Below are positions 28,352 through 36,471 of a DNA stretch of 50,537 nt, in pieces. Positions within the stretch are counted from its first letter, which is position 1. Each line of letters starts with the position of its first letter. Source of the stretch: an uncultured Ruminococcus sp. (GTDB lineage Bacteria; Bacillota; Clostridia; Monoglobales; Monoglobaceae); assembly GCA_902797885.1 (NCBI GenBank), contig CADBUP010000123.1, positions 1 to 50,537 on the forward strand, read 5' to 3'. The position numbers and the translations under genes were made by a program. The notes under the pieces are model-generated. The model worked only from the letters and a program-made list of their open reading frames with translations, searched no databases and had not been told where the DNA came from.

Positions 28352-28922
28352 TTTTTTTGAGGTTATGAGACGGAACTTGACAAAGGCAGTGAGCGCATCG
28401 ATTGATGTGACAACAGGTGCGATTTACCGCTATTATGCCAATAAAGAAGCGTTGTTTGATGCGCTTGTTTCAGAACCGGCGGAAGAGTTTTTCAATGAAT
28501 ATAAGACCTACAGCGAAAAATTTTCGAAGCAGGAGCTTGACAGACAGCTTACAACCCTGCCGCACCTTGCCGATAAGCCAAGCGGAGAAATAGAAGTGCT
28601 TATGAAATATATTTATGAACACTATGACGCATTTAAGCTTATTGCCTGTTGCTCTGTGGGCACTAAATATGAAAACTACATTGAACGGCTGACCGAAATA
28701 GAAACAAAGTCAGGTACGGTGCTTGTTCATTTGCTGAAAAAAGAAAATCGTATGACTGTTGACATGGACGATACGCTTATTCATATCATTTCAAACACGA
28801 TATTTACCGGAATTTTTGAAATCATTTCACATGATAATAATACAAAGGACGCGGAAAAGCATATCAATGCATTATACGATTTTTACACAGCAGGTTGGTA
28901 CGAAATTTTAGGGATCAAATGA
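28326..28922 (+). pseudogene. TetR/AcrR-family regulator with scrambled N-terminus
   Basis: The frame encodes 198 aa whose core is TetR-like (VTTGAIYRYYANKEALFDAL, the end of the helix-turn-helix) with a helical ligand domain after it. The first helix is missing. Before NLTKAVSASIDV the frame reads FFEVMRR, but the next frame at 28361-28372 reads GYET, exactly what TetR proteins have there. A lost base near 28359 and a gained base at 28373 would explain this. There is no ribosome site before the TTG at 28326 and a repeat covers the expected start. The gene lies just ahead of a broken ABC exporter, its usual partner. A functional protein from an internal ATG is unlikely because it would lack a complete DNA-binding domain. 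Confidence 0.62.
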
Positions 28923-28942
28923 TCCTTAAATTTTTGAACATG

Positions 28943-28956
28943 AGTTATGCGTAACT
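28943..28956. promoter_or_regulatory. Palindrome before the broken ABC gene, candidate TetR operator
   Basis: AGTTA-TGCG-TAACT has perfect 5-bp arms and is followed by a further AACTAAA. A partly similar GTTAGTTAG string lies at about 30032-30040 upstream of the metallo-hydrolase gene. Palindromes of the TTAGTTA/TAACTAA type are common TetR-family operators. Assignment is inference. Confidence 0.35.
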
Positions 28957-28986
28957 AACTAAAATATTAAAGAAAAGATGATTTTT

Positions 28987-29858
28987 ATGGACTCAAAAAA
29001 GAAAAGTTGGACACAATTACTTTTTGCTTATGCCGAAGGCGAAAAGAAAAAATGATTTTGTCCGTCATTTTGTCGGTGTTGAGCGTTACACTCGGGCTGA
29101 TTCCGTTTTATTGTATGTATAAGGTAATTTGTCTGTTCACAGCGGGAACAGTAACAACAGGCGCAATTGTTAAATGGTGTTTAATTGCGTTTTTGTTTTA
29201 CGCAGCTCTGGTAGGGCCGTCAGGCGGCGGAAAGTCTACCGTTGCTAAGCTGATTGCACGGTTCTGGGACGTTACCTCCGGCGAAATCACAATCGGCGGC
29301 GTGAATGTAAAAGATATGCCGCTTGAACAGCTTTCGGAGTATGTAAGCTTTGTAACGCAGGATAACTTCCTGTTCCGTTGTTCTCTGCTTGAAAATATAC
29401 GCCTCGGTAATCCGAAGGCAACCGATGAAGAGGCCAAAGCCGCCGCAAAAGCCGCACAGTGTGAAGAATTTATCAATAAGTTGCCGCAAGGGTACGATAC
29501 GTCGGCAGGCGAAGCCGGAAAGCGGCTTTCGGGCGGCGAAAAACAGCGTATTGCCATTGCGCGAATGATGCTTAAAAATGCGCCGATAATTATTCTTGAT
29601 GAAGCGACGGCAAGCATCGACCCCGAGAATGAGTATCTCATTCAGCAGGCAATTTCGGAACTGACGCGCGGCAAAACGATTATTACCATAGCGCACAGAC
29701 TGGCTACGATTCAAAATGCGGATCAGATTTTGGTTGTTGATGACGGAAGGATTGCCGAGTGCGGAACGCATGATGAGCTGATACAAAAAGAAGGCATTTA
29801 TAAGAAATTCACCGAAATCCGCGAACAGGCGGAGGGCTGGAGAATAGAGACGAAGTAA
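28987..29858 (+). pseudogene. ABC exporter gene with frameshift and internal deletion
   Basis: ATG 28987 with an upstream AAAGAAAAG-type site begins MDSKKKSWTQLLFAYAEGEK, a typical exporter N-terminus, but the frame stops at a TGA after six A residues near 29050. In the shifted frame it continues as MILSVILSVLSVTLGLIPFY, the first membrane helix. One lost A in that run explains the break. After about 60 residues the sequence jumps from a second helix (AFLFYAALVGPSGGGKST) straight into the ATPase domain, so four membrane helices, roughly 250 residues, are deleted. The ATPase part is complete: Walker A GPSGGGKST, Q-loop VTQDNF, signature LSGGEKQR, Walker B IIILDEAT and the IAHR switch histidine. 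It cannot form a normal transporter. Confidence 0.85.
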
Positions 29859-29882
29859 AAATTTTAATATGAACATGGCAAA

Positions 29883-29918
29883 GCAAAACTTCGCCGCCTT
29901 AAACGGCGGCGGTTTTTG
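29883..29918 (+). terminator. Rho-independent terminator after the broken ABC gene
   Basis: CGCCGCC (29892-29898) pairs with GGCGGCG (29905-29911) around a short TTAAAC loop, and is followed by GTTTTTGC. GCAAAAC at 29883-29889 can extend the stem against the T-run, so it may work in both directions. Confidence 0.85.
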
Positions 29919-29953
29919 CTCACGGCCGATTGGTGAAAATTATGTATCTTCTA

Positions 29954-29982
29954 TTGAAAAATATGATGTTATATGATATAAT
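29954..29982 (+). promoter_or_regulatory. Near-consensus promoter of the metallo-hydrolase gene
   Basis: TTGAAA (29954-29959) and TATAAT (29977-29982) are separated by 17 bp, a near-perfect housekeeping promoter. The leader holds a small GC-rich hairpin (about 30004-30019, GCTGCC with GGCGGC) followed by TTTTC, which could attenuate transcription. Confidence 0.75.
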
Positions 29983-30092
29983 CATAACAGTTATAAAACA
30001 CAGCTGCCGAAGGGCGGCTTTTCAAAAATACGTTAGTTAGTGGCTCCTAACCAAAAAGATAAAGTAAATATGATATGAAAAGAGGAGAGCGT

Positions 30093-30986
30093 ATGTCAAA
30101 GAAAGCGACCGAATTTCAAAGAAAAGCAATGAGCAAAATGTATCGCGGAAAGGAAATTTTTAAGCCGCTGAACACCGGCCGAATTGATGAAAATGTTGCC
30201 TGCGTGCGCGAGTGGGTGGCAAACATCTTCTTCTATCGCAAGGGCGATATCACAATTATGATAGATGCGGGGTATAATTATAATCGGCTTGCCGAAAAAA
30301 TGGACTGGCTCGGGATTGACCCGAAGTCAATCCGGCATATTCTTATCACCCATCAGGACACCGACCATGTCGGAGCGGTGGAAGCGGACAGCCCGGGGCT
30401 TTTCAAAAAAGCAAAGCTATATATCGGCGAAACCGAAAACCGCTATCTGACCGGAGAGGTTCGGCGAAAGGTTATTTATCATATTTACAAATTGCCTCAG
30501 GTGACAATTAACAATAAAAAGCAGCTCTTAAAAGATGGCGAGACCTTTCGCATCGGCGATATAAAAATACATTGTTTTCTCGTTCCCGGTCATACATGGG
30601 GACATATGGTGTATCTCATTGATGACAAATACTTATTTACGGGGGATACAATTTGGTTTGGTGCAGACGGTGGATATAGCTTTATTTCCGCATTGGCGGA
30701 GGATAACAAGCTCGCTGTAAAGTCACTCGGCATCCTTGAAGCAAAGCTTAAAAAGATGGGTGTAAGGCCATTATTCATCACCGGTCACACAGGCTTCACA
30801 AATGATTTTGAGTTTGCATTCGCTCATAAAGACAAGCTTTGCTCACCGTTTAAAAAGAAAGTTCATGATCCGTCAGCCCCATATGACGCTTATGATGAAT
30901 CGGACGATACGGAGGAAAGAGCAAGGAGCGGATTTCTAAAAGGCGTGGAAACAGCGCAAACGCAGGTGAAAAATTATGAAGGATAA
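30093..30986 (+). CDS. Metallo-beta-lactamase-fold hydrolase
   Basis: About 297 aa, cytoplasmic. The MBL core is clear: IMIDAGYNYNRL, the metal motif ITHQDTDHVGA, the later histidine in VPGHTWGHMVYLID, the bridging aspartate in LFTGDTIWFG and the final histidine in ITGHTG. The first motif is HxDxDH, with Asp where most members have the second His; this variant occurs in a subset of the family. The long acidic/basic C-terminal tail is not part of the fold. ATG 30093 follows AGAGGAG; the in-frame ATG at 30075 would leave that site inside the gene. Substrate is unknown. It has its own promoter and probably does not belong to the broken exporter unit. Confidence 0.88.
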   Translation: MSKKATEFQRKAMSKMYRGKEIFKPLNTGRIDENVACVREWVANIFFYRKGDITIMIDAGYNYNRLAEKMDWLGIDPKSIRHILITHQDTDHVGAVEADSPGLFKKAKLYIGETENRYLTGEVRRKVIYHIYKLPQVTINNKKQLLKDGETFRIGDIKIHCFLVPGHTWGHMVYLIDDKYLFTGDTIWFGADGGYSFISALAEDNKLAVKSLGILEAKLKKMGVRPLFITGHTGFTNDFEFAFAHKDKLCSPFKKKVHDPSAPYDAYDESDDTEERARSGFLKGVETAQTQVKNYEG

Positions 30987-30997
30987 AGAGTTAAAAT

Positions 30998-31114
30998 TTG
31001 ACCGCACCTGTCACGTGCTATATACAAAGCCTTGTAAAGTGGGTTTTCGGAACATTCGGGATGGCATTGATTTCGGCTATTCTTGCCGGAATAATGAATA
31101 TATTTATTCGGTAA
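30998..31114 (+). pseudogene. Possible C-terminal remnant of a small membrane protein
   Basis: One frame encodes about 38 residues ending in a transmembrane-like helix (KWVFGTFGMALISAILAGIM) and a stop at 31112-31114. It has no start codon context or ribosome site and is preceded by an in-frame stop. Such a strongly hydrophobic helix in a 146-bp gap suggests the tail of a deleted membrane-protein gene. An overlapping 54-aa frame (30976-31140) looks random. The remnant call is tentative. Confidence 0.3.
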
Positions 31115-31132
31115 AATCAGGGAGGAAAATCA

Positions 31133-31873
31133 ATGAGTAAATTAAGCACAGCAAAGCAAAAAAGGGCATTGACAGTAGGCATACTGGGCTGTCTTTTGTT
31201 TATAATCGGCGATTTTTTGTATGCCGCTGTCCCCCCGCAACAGGGCAGCGAAACAATTGGAATTATGATAAAGGTCGCCTATCTTGATATGAGTGTGTGG
31301 CGCATGGCTATAAGCATTATTTGCGGCATTGCAGGTACAGCGCTTTATTATGTGGGTTTTCATGAGATGTATAAGCTCTTGAAACTTCATATTTGTGAAC
31401 CAAAAGAGCAAAAATGGGTAAAAGGTTTTCGCGTTGCATACCTCACCGGCACAGTATGTTGGGGTTATGTTCATTCTATGTTTATGAACACCGCTCTGAT
31501 TTTTAAGTTTGTTTTTGAAAAATATGGTGATATGCAAGCGGCGGCCGACATCGCAAACAAAGTGTTTTATTGCAATTCTGTGCCGATGATTGCGGCTTTC
31601 ATTATTGGCGACGGAATACTCTCGGCCGTCATGATAGTGATGGTATGGAAACGTATTATTCCCTTAAAAAGCAGCCGTGCACGTATTTTGGCTACGCTTT
31701 GCAATCCGATTGCCTGCGCCGGTATTATAGGTAACATTATGACGCTTCTGCCATGGCCGATTAACCAGCTTGATGTCGGTTCGGAATCGGCAGGTCACGC
31801 ATTGGTGCTTGTGTTGGGGTTAATTCTTTTAAAAGAAATGAGCAATAACAGCAATAACGAAGGTAAACAATGA
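31133..31873 (+). CDS. Multi-spanning membrane protein, DUF6796-like
   Basis: A 246-aa protein with about seven hydrophobic segments. The first is LTVGILGCLLFIIGDFLYAA, with a conserved-looking GDxLYA motif. Others include AISIICGIAGTALYYVGF, VCWGYVHSMFM and ALVLVLGLILL. The pattern recalls the DUF6796 family, whose function is not known; I am not certain of the family name. AGGGAGGAA lies upstream of the ATG. It sits alone between the decay island and a convergent oxidoreductase gene. No catalytic motif is visible. Confidence 0.75.
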   Translation: MSKLSTAKQKRALTVGILGCLLFIIGDFLYAAVPPQQGSETIGIMIKVAYLDMSVWRMAISIICGIAGTALYYVGFHEMYKLLKLHICEPKEQKWVKGFRVAYLTGTVCWGYVHSMFMNTALIFKFVFEKYGDMQAAADIANKVFYCNSVPMIAAFIIGDGILSAVMIVMVWKRIIPLKSSRARILATLCNPIACAGIIGNIMTLLPWPINQLDVGSESAGHALVLVLGLILLKEMSNNSNNEGKQ

Positions 31874-31927
31874 AATACATAAAAGTACCGCTTCGTTATA
31901 AATAATTGTCCTCTTCGTTTGAGCCGA

Positions 31928-31969
31928 AAAGCGCATAAAAAGCTTCATAAAAAGCTTCGTTTGCGCTTT
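31928..31969. terminator. Hairpin between convergent genes
   Basis: AAAGCGCA (31928-31935) pairs with TGCGCTTT (31962-31969). The loop contains two copies of AAAAAGCTTC. It lies in the 160-bp gap between convergent genes and may slow or end transcription from either side. No strong T-run follows, so the call is weak. Confidence 0.35.
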
Positions 31970-32033
31970 CGTTACATCGTCAAACGGCGAAAACGGCTGA
32001 TCGCAACATCAGGCCTTTTGAATGCATGAGTAT

Positions 32034-33815
32034 TTATTTAAAATCAAATGAAAATACGGCCGTTGTGTCGCTCTCGCCCCAGTTTGAGATCGGAACGAGC
32101 CGAAGGCTGCTTACCTTTTTATTAAGCGGTATGTTATAAGCACGGTTTAGGTTGTTTTTTGTCTTAAAGATAACCTTCGTTCCGTTTTCGGTTGTCGCTT
32201 CTAAGATAAATTCCTTACACAGGGTTGCGGGAACGCGGAATTGAGGACTGTCAAGCCGCGTGTTACAGCGCATGCTGTGAGTTTGTTCGCACTTTCCGCC
32301 GGGAAGGGTATTTCGGTTAAGATCGCTGTCAAACGTGATATGCACGGACGAAACCGGTTCAAGTTTTCCGAAGTTGTACTCAAGTCGGGTTCCGTTTTTT
32401 ATTGTAACGCCACAGTAGGCTGTGTTATAAATTTTATGGGGACGGTCCTCACCGTTTTTTAAGGTGTCATTTCCGTTTATCACAGCCGTGTTTTTACATA
32501 AATCACTGATGTCACGCTTCATATTGGGGATAAGACAGTCGCTGTCCGTCAGTATGTTCTGAAGCGCGGTAAGTTTTTTCAGATATACCTCGTGAGGGGA
32601 AAGACCGAAATTTGCCGCAAGCGCCGCGGCGGTTCCTACCGCCTGGCCCATAACGGCACAGGTCATCATAACGCGGATACTGCTCATAGCCATATGTGTC
32701 ATACTTATATTTCGGCCGGCAAAAAACAGGTTTGACACATTTTTTGAATACATTGCGCGGTATGGTATACAGTACGGCGCAGGGGTATAGAAATTTGTGT
32801 TCGGGGTTCCCTTGTGATAAAAGCCGTCGGGAAAGTGGTCGTCAAGGGGCCAGCCTCCGTAGGCAACCGTATCCTCGAATTGACGGTTTGAGGTTATATC
32901 CTTTTCGGTAATAATATATTCGCCGACCATTCTGCGCGATTCGCGCTTTCCCGGCAGGAAGCCGAGAAAGTCAAGCTCCCAGTTATCGGCGTTGAATTGC
33001 CCCGAATTTTTGATATAGTCCCATGTGCCGACAGCAAGAGGAATAAGCTCCCGCGCAATATCCTCGGCATCGGCGATGGTATCGCGGTTTCCGCCGAGCT
33101 CGAGATACCAGAAGTTTTCGTATTCATTGTGAATATCAGTCTCTCTGTACATAAAGTCTTCGCGTTTAAGCGGAGTGCTCCAGCTCGGCGGAGTAAATTT
33201 AATCGGCCTTTCCGTTTCACGGCCCTGTATAAGACAGCTGTTTCCCATGGTTAAATTATCGTGCTTTTTAACGTGGGTGTCCTCTCCGAATTCTTCGGCG
33301 CTTTCGCGGCCAATGCGGAATTCCGCACCGGTGAGCGGTGCAAGGATGCTGTCTCCCGAGCAGTCGGCATAGTTTTTGGCGTGAACCTCATAAAGCGTCT
33401 GAGTTGTCATCTGATAGCCTGTTATTGAACTTATCTTTATGCTTCGGCCAAAACCGAAGTCTCCGTTTTTGGTTTCGGCGTCCATACAGGTGCAGTTTAA
33501 AAGGAGCGTGATGTTCTTTTCACGTATGACAAAATCATAGAGCACGGTATCCCATATGTAATAATTTTTTGTCGGATTCCGATAGTAGTTTTCGAGTGCA
33601 ATTTCTTCAACAATTCCCGTTTCGCGGTTATTTTCGCCGCCGGCACCGCATATCCACATTCTGATTTCCGATGAGGCGTTTCCGCCCAGCACGGGACGCT
33701 CGTGCATAAGAACGACTCTTGCGCCGTTTCTTGCCGCGGCAATGGCGGCGCAAATCCCGGCGAGTCCTCCGCCCACAACACAAAAATCCGCGTCAATGAC
33801 CTTTTTATTAAGCAT
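32034..33815 (-). CDS. FAD-dependent oxidoreductase
   Basis: A 593-aa flavoprotein of the FAD_oxidored (PF12831-like) type. The dinucleotide-binding motif is at the N-terminus (DADFCVVGGGLAGICAAIAAARNGARVVLMHERP, read in parts), followed by LGGNASSEIRMWICGAGG, a hallmark of this group. The second FAD-contact region is near NLFFAGRNISMTHMAMSS. The C-terminal 150 residues look like a beta-sandwich appended domain. No signal peptide is present. Relatives are often found among polysaccharide-utilisation genes, where they may oxidise sugars or their products; the substrate here is unknown. The minus-strand leader carries AAAGAGGAAA before ATG. It is divergent from an AraC/PocR regulator that probably controls it. 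Confidence 0.88.
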   Translation of the reverse strand: MLNKKVIDADFCVVGGGLAGICAAIAAARNGARVVLMHERPVLGGNASSEIRMWICGAGGENNRETGIVEEIALENYYRNPTKNYYIWDTVLYDFVIREKNITLLLNCTCMDAETKNGDFGFGRSIKISSITGYQMTTQTLYEVHAKNYADCSGDSILAPLTGAEFRIGRESAEEFGEDTHVKKHDNLTMGNSCLIQGRETERPIKFTPPSWSTPLKREDFMYRETDIHNEYENFWYLELGGNRDTIADAEDIARELIPLAVGTWDYIKNSGQFNADNWELDFLGFLPGKRESRRMVGEYIITEKDITSNRQFEDTVAYGGWPLDDHFPDGFYHKGTPNTNFYTPAPYCIPYRAMYSKNVSNLFFAGRNISMTHMAMSSIRVMMTCAVMGQAVGTAAALAANFGLSPHEVYLKKLTALQNILTDSDCLIPNMKRDISDLCKNTAVINGNDTLKNGEDRPHKIYNTAYCGVTIKNGTRLEYNFGKLEPVSSVHITFDSDLNRNTLPGGKCEQTHSMRCNTRLDSPQFRVPATLCKEFILEATTENGTKVIFKTKNNLNRAYNIPLNKKVSSLRLVPISNWGESDTTAVFSFDFK

Positions 33816-33876
33816 AATCCGATTTCCTCTTTTCTGTTTTGAATTTATATCTCAGTTGACATTAATGATTTTATAT

Positions 33877-33890
33877 GATATTATAATATC
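33877..33890. promoter_or_regulatory. 14-bp perfect palindrome in a divergent promoter region
   Basis: GATATTATAATATC is a perfect palindrome that includes a TATAAT-like string. TTGACA at 33856-33861 lies upstream of it on the plus strand, though 20 bp from TATAAT. The position between the oxidoreductase gene and its divergent AraC regulator makes it a candidate operator or shared -10 region. Confidence 0.45.
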
Positions 33891-33959
33891 AATAGTTTTC
33901 TATAAATTCTTTTATAATTACGCATAAAAATTCAAAAAAAATGCACAGAGGTGGCTTGT

Positions 33960-34805
33960 ATGGATAATGACAGACCCGTCATCGAACCAAAGAACAGAAA
34001 AATCGGCGACAAGATTTCTTCATATACAGAATATCTTAAAAAGGAGTATGGCTTAGCTATATCCATACATTTCGCCGATAAATACAACTATGTGTTTTAT
34101 TGTGAAAAAAATCTGTTGGTTTATAACGTGCATATAAATCCGTATTGCTTTAAGATGAAAAGCAACAGAAAAAACAGACAAAAATGCCTGAGATGTCAAA
34201 AACTTGTCCTGCACCACTGCTGGGAATGTGAAAGCTTTGTAGGAAGGTGCTATGCCGGTGTTTCGGAATATATCTGCGGAATATATTCCGACGGCGAACC
34301 TGTCGGATTTATAAGTGTAAGCGGATACAGAGATAAAAATATTCCGTTCGGACAAAATAACTTGTATGATGAGAGTATGAAGGATGAAGAGATTCCCGTT
34401 CAGCTTTTGGATACCCTTATTTCGCCGCTCGGACTGATGCTTGAGAGGCTTGTGTCGGAAACACCGCTCATTGACATCGGTGACGATGTGTATTTTAGGA
34501 TTCTTAATTATCTCAACGAACATCACGCCGACGTTTCTGTGGCCGAGCTTGCCGAAAGGTTTTGCTTCAGCAGGTCGTATATAAGCCATATGTTTAAAAA
34601 GAGAAGCGGCTGTACCCTTAATACATATTGTAATATGCTTAAAATAAAGGATGCCAAAGCCCTCCTTAAAGAATCGAACATAAGCGTAACAGAGGTTGCG
34701 TATTCGGTGGGGTTTAATAACTTCAGCTATTTTATTACTATATTTAAAACCCTAACCGGAGTGACCCCGCTTGTGTGGCGGAGAAAAAATCAGTTAAAAT
34801 CCTGA
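33960..34805 (+). CDS. AraC-family regulator with PocR-like sensor domain
   Basis: About 281 aa. The N-terminal 165 residues are PocR-like: a conserved Cys pattern (KCLRCQKLVLHHCWEC, GRCYAGVSEYICGIY) followed by GEPVGFISVSGY. The C-terminal 100 residues carry two AraC helix-turn-helix motifs (VAELAERFCFSRSYISHMFKKRSG and ITEVAYSVGFNNFSYF, the latter reading SVTEVAYSVGFNN). PocR domains sense small ligands such as propanediol or hydrocarbon derivatives. ATG 33960 follows AGAGGTGG by 5 nt; the GTG at 33951 lies inside that site. Divergent from the FAD oxidoreductase, which is its likely target. Confidence 0.9.
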   Translation: MDNDRPVIEPKNRKIGDKISSYTEYLKKEYGLAISIHFADKYNYVFYCEKNLLVYNVHINPYCFKMKSNRKNRQKCLRCQKLVLHHCWECESFVGRCYAGVSEYICGIYSDGEPVGFISVSGYRDKNIPFGQNNLYDESMKDEEIPVQLLDTLISPLGLMLERLVSETPLIDIGDDVYFRILNYLNEHHADVSVAELAERFCFSRSYISHMFKKRSGCTLNTYCNMLKIKDAKALLKESNISVTEVAYSVGFNNFSYFITIFKTLTGVTPLVWRRKNQLKS

Positions 34806-34833
34806 TATAAGCCACATATGATGAGGGAAAATA

Positions 34834-34873
34834 AAGCGGATGCCTTCCTGTGTTTCACAGAGGGCATCCGCTT
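34834..34873 (-). terminator. Strong hairpin terminator, mainly minus strand
   Basis: AAGCGGATGCC (34834-34844) pairs perfectly with GGCATCCGCTT (34863-34873), and an inner CTGTG/CACAG stem closes a TTT loop. Read on the minus strand it is followed by TATTTTCCC, a T-rich tract, so it probably ends the alpha-galactosidase transcript. It may also stop the convergent AraC transcript. Confidence 0.75.
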
Positions 34874-34942
34874 GTACTGTCTAAGCCCGGAAATTATTGC
34901 GGCTTTAGGTATGTATCATACATATCGCTTTTGAAAATCGGT

Positions 34943-35137
34943 TTATTGCTGAAACAGGGTACAGCCCATTTTCTTAAATTCATCTATCTTTTCTTTCAGC
35001 CGCTTCTCGGAAACCTCGAGGTAGTCGGAGCAGCATTTAATGCAATAAAAGCTGGTTGCTCCGCGGTTAAACAGCTTCTTATGCAGGCCGATTTCGTCAT
35101 TGGTAAGAACTCTGCCGCACTGCTTGCATTTATCCAT
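34943..35137 (-). CDS. Small four-cysteine (zinc-ribbon-like) protein
   Basis: A 64-aa protein with two CxxC pairs (CKQCGRVLTNDEIGLHKKL and FYCIKCCSDYL) that could bind one zinc, followed by a helical tail (EKRLKEKIDEFKKMGCTLF). The pattern LTNDEIGLHKKLFNR and the GCTLF ending match a conserved family of small clostridial proteins of unknown function. Its ATG overlaps the end of the alpha-galactosidase gene by 8 nt (ATGGATAA), which implies translational coupling. It could be a regulator or an adaptor. Confidence 0.82.
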   Translation of the reverse strand: MDKCKQCGRVLTNDEIGLHKKLFNRGATSFYCIKCCSDYLEVSEKRLKEKIDEFKKMGCTLFQQ

Positions 35138-36266
35138 TGACTATTTCTCCAATCAGCACCTTACTGCCGTAAGCGCCCACTTCAAAGCTGAAGCCATCGT
35201 GAAATACGCCTAATTCTTCGCCGGTGAACGCATCGGTAAGCTTCAATCCGAGATTTGTTTCGGAATGCAGGCCGAGGTCATCGAAGGATACGTTGATACG
35301 TGCACCACACCATACATTGTCGGTTTCGGAAACGTTAAACATACCAATGGCAATGCGTCCGCCGCTCAGAATCTTTGCGATACAGAAACCGTTTTCGCCT
35401 ACCTTTGAAATGCAGAATGCCGGTCGGCACTCATCGTCCTGGTTGATGGAAATCAAACCGGGGTTTAGTATGACGTCCTTGTTGACCGGATCAAGAGAGC
35501 GTAAATCTGCACCGATGATAAGCGGTGAACCGAGGAAGGCCCACAATGCAAAGTGTTGTAAATATTGTGCGTCGGTACAGCCTTCAAGTCCTACATGGCC
35601 GTTGCCGTGCATTCCGGTAATAAGCATATCCATATCATTGTAACAGCCCGGGCCGTTACCCTCAACATTATCAATCTGACTTTTAAAGATGTCGATATAG
35701 GATTTCGGTGCATCAAAAATATCCCCCGTAGAGCGGTATGTATGAGCACCGTGTGAGCGCATCCATTGTGACGGATTCTTTTCGCCCCAGTTGCACGCAG
35801 CAAAGAGAATATCGCGGCCGCTGTTGCGGAGAGCCATTGCCATTGTCAGATAGGCATTCTTGGCATCACCGCTCTGAGGAAAGTTACAGAAATCGTATTT
35901 TAAATAATCAACGCCCCATTCGGCGAATTGCTTTGCGTCTTCGAATTCGTGACCGTAGCTGCTCGGGTACCCGGCACAGGTTTTAAAACCGGCGCAGGAA
36001 TACATACCGAATTTCAGTCCTTTGGAATGAATGTAATCAGCAAGATGCTTCATTCCGTTCGGGAATAACTCGGGATCGGGAACTAACTTTCCGTCAACTC
36101 TTTCCTTCAGTGACCAGCAATCGTCAATGATGACATACTCATAACCGGCGGCCTGATAGCCTTCGTTTACAATTACGTCGGTCATTTCCATAATTAACTT
36201 CTCGTTGATATTCTGTGCGAATGTGTTCCATGAGTTCCAACCCATAGGCGGTTTGTGTGATAACAT
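35130..36266 (-). CDS. GH27 alpha-galactosidase
   Basis: A 378-aa enzyme of glycoside hydrolase family 27, releasing terminal alpha-galactose. The start KPPMGWNSWNTF is the family signature. The strand YEYVIIDDCW and the helix GMKHLADYIHSKGLKFGMYS match the (beta/alpha)8 barrel. The nucleophile is probably Asp125 (YLKYDFCN) and the acid/base Asp182 in the R-x3-D motif (YRSTGDI). PGCYNDMDML follows as in other members. A C-terminal beta-domain ends at VLIGEIVNG. No signal peptide is seen, so it acts on imported oligosaccharides such as raffinose-type or galactomannan fragments. GAGG precedes the ATG on the minus strand. It is divergent from an AraC regulator 205 bp away and coupled to a small zinc-ribbon gene. 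Confidence 0.95.
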   Translation of the reverse strand: MLSHKPPMGWNSWNTFAQNINEKLIMEMTDVIVNEGYQAAGYEYVIIDDCWSLKERVDGKLVPDPELFPNGMKHLADYIHSKGLKFGMYSCAGFKTCAGYPSSYGHEFEDAKQFAEWGVDYLKYDFCNFPQSGDAKNAYLTMAMALRNSGRDILFAACNWGEKNPSQWMRSHGAHTYRSTGDIFDAPKSYIDIFKSQIDNVEGNGPGCYNDMDMLITGMHGNGHVGLEGCTDAQYLQHFALWAFLGSPLIIGADLRSLDPVNKDVILNPGLISINQDDECRPAFCISKVGENGFCIAKILSGGRIAIGMFNVSETDNVWCGARINVSFDDLGLHSETNLGLKLTDAFTGEELGVFHDGFSFEVGAYGSKVLIGEIVNG

Positions 36267-36402
36267 TGTATTTACCTCATTTCTTTAAAATAATATTTTT
36301 TATGTTATGTTTTCGTTTTTATACACTGCATTTTGCAAAATATCTGTTGTTTAGTATTATCTTTATCTTATCAGATTTTCAGAAAAAGTAAATAAAAAAT
36401 AC

Positions 36403-36432
36403 TTGCATTTATGTGTCTGAATATTGTATAAT
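36403..36432 (+). promoter_or_regulatory. Promoter of the AraC regulator next to GH27
   Basis: TTGCAT (36403-36408) and TATAAT (36427-36432) are 18 bp apart, with GAAAGGGAATGA ribosome-site sequence before the gene start. The divergent region to the left, 36267-36402, is AT-rich and should hold the minus-strand promoter of the alpha-galactosidase. Confidence 0.72.
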
Positions 36433-36471
36433 AAAAAGCAAGTAATGATTTCGGAAAGGGAATGAATCAAA

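Noticed and set aside
29220-29876. Minus-strand 218-codon frame opposite the ABC ATPase region
   Set aside because: The plus strand carries all ABC motifs in order; the antisense frame is a shadow with no family signature.
30976-31140. 54-codon frame overlapping the end of the metallo-hydrolase gene
   Set aside because: No ribosome site, no pattern of a real small protein; a different frame in the same place shows a membrane helix.
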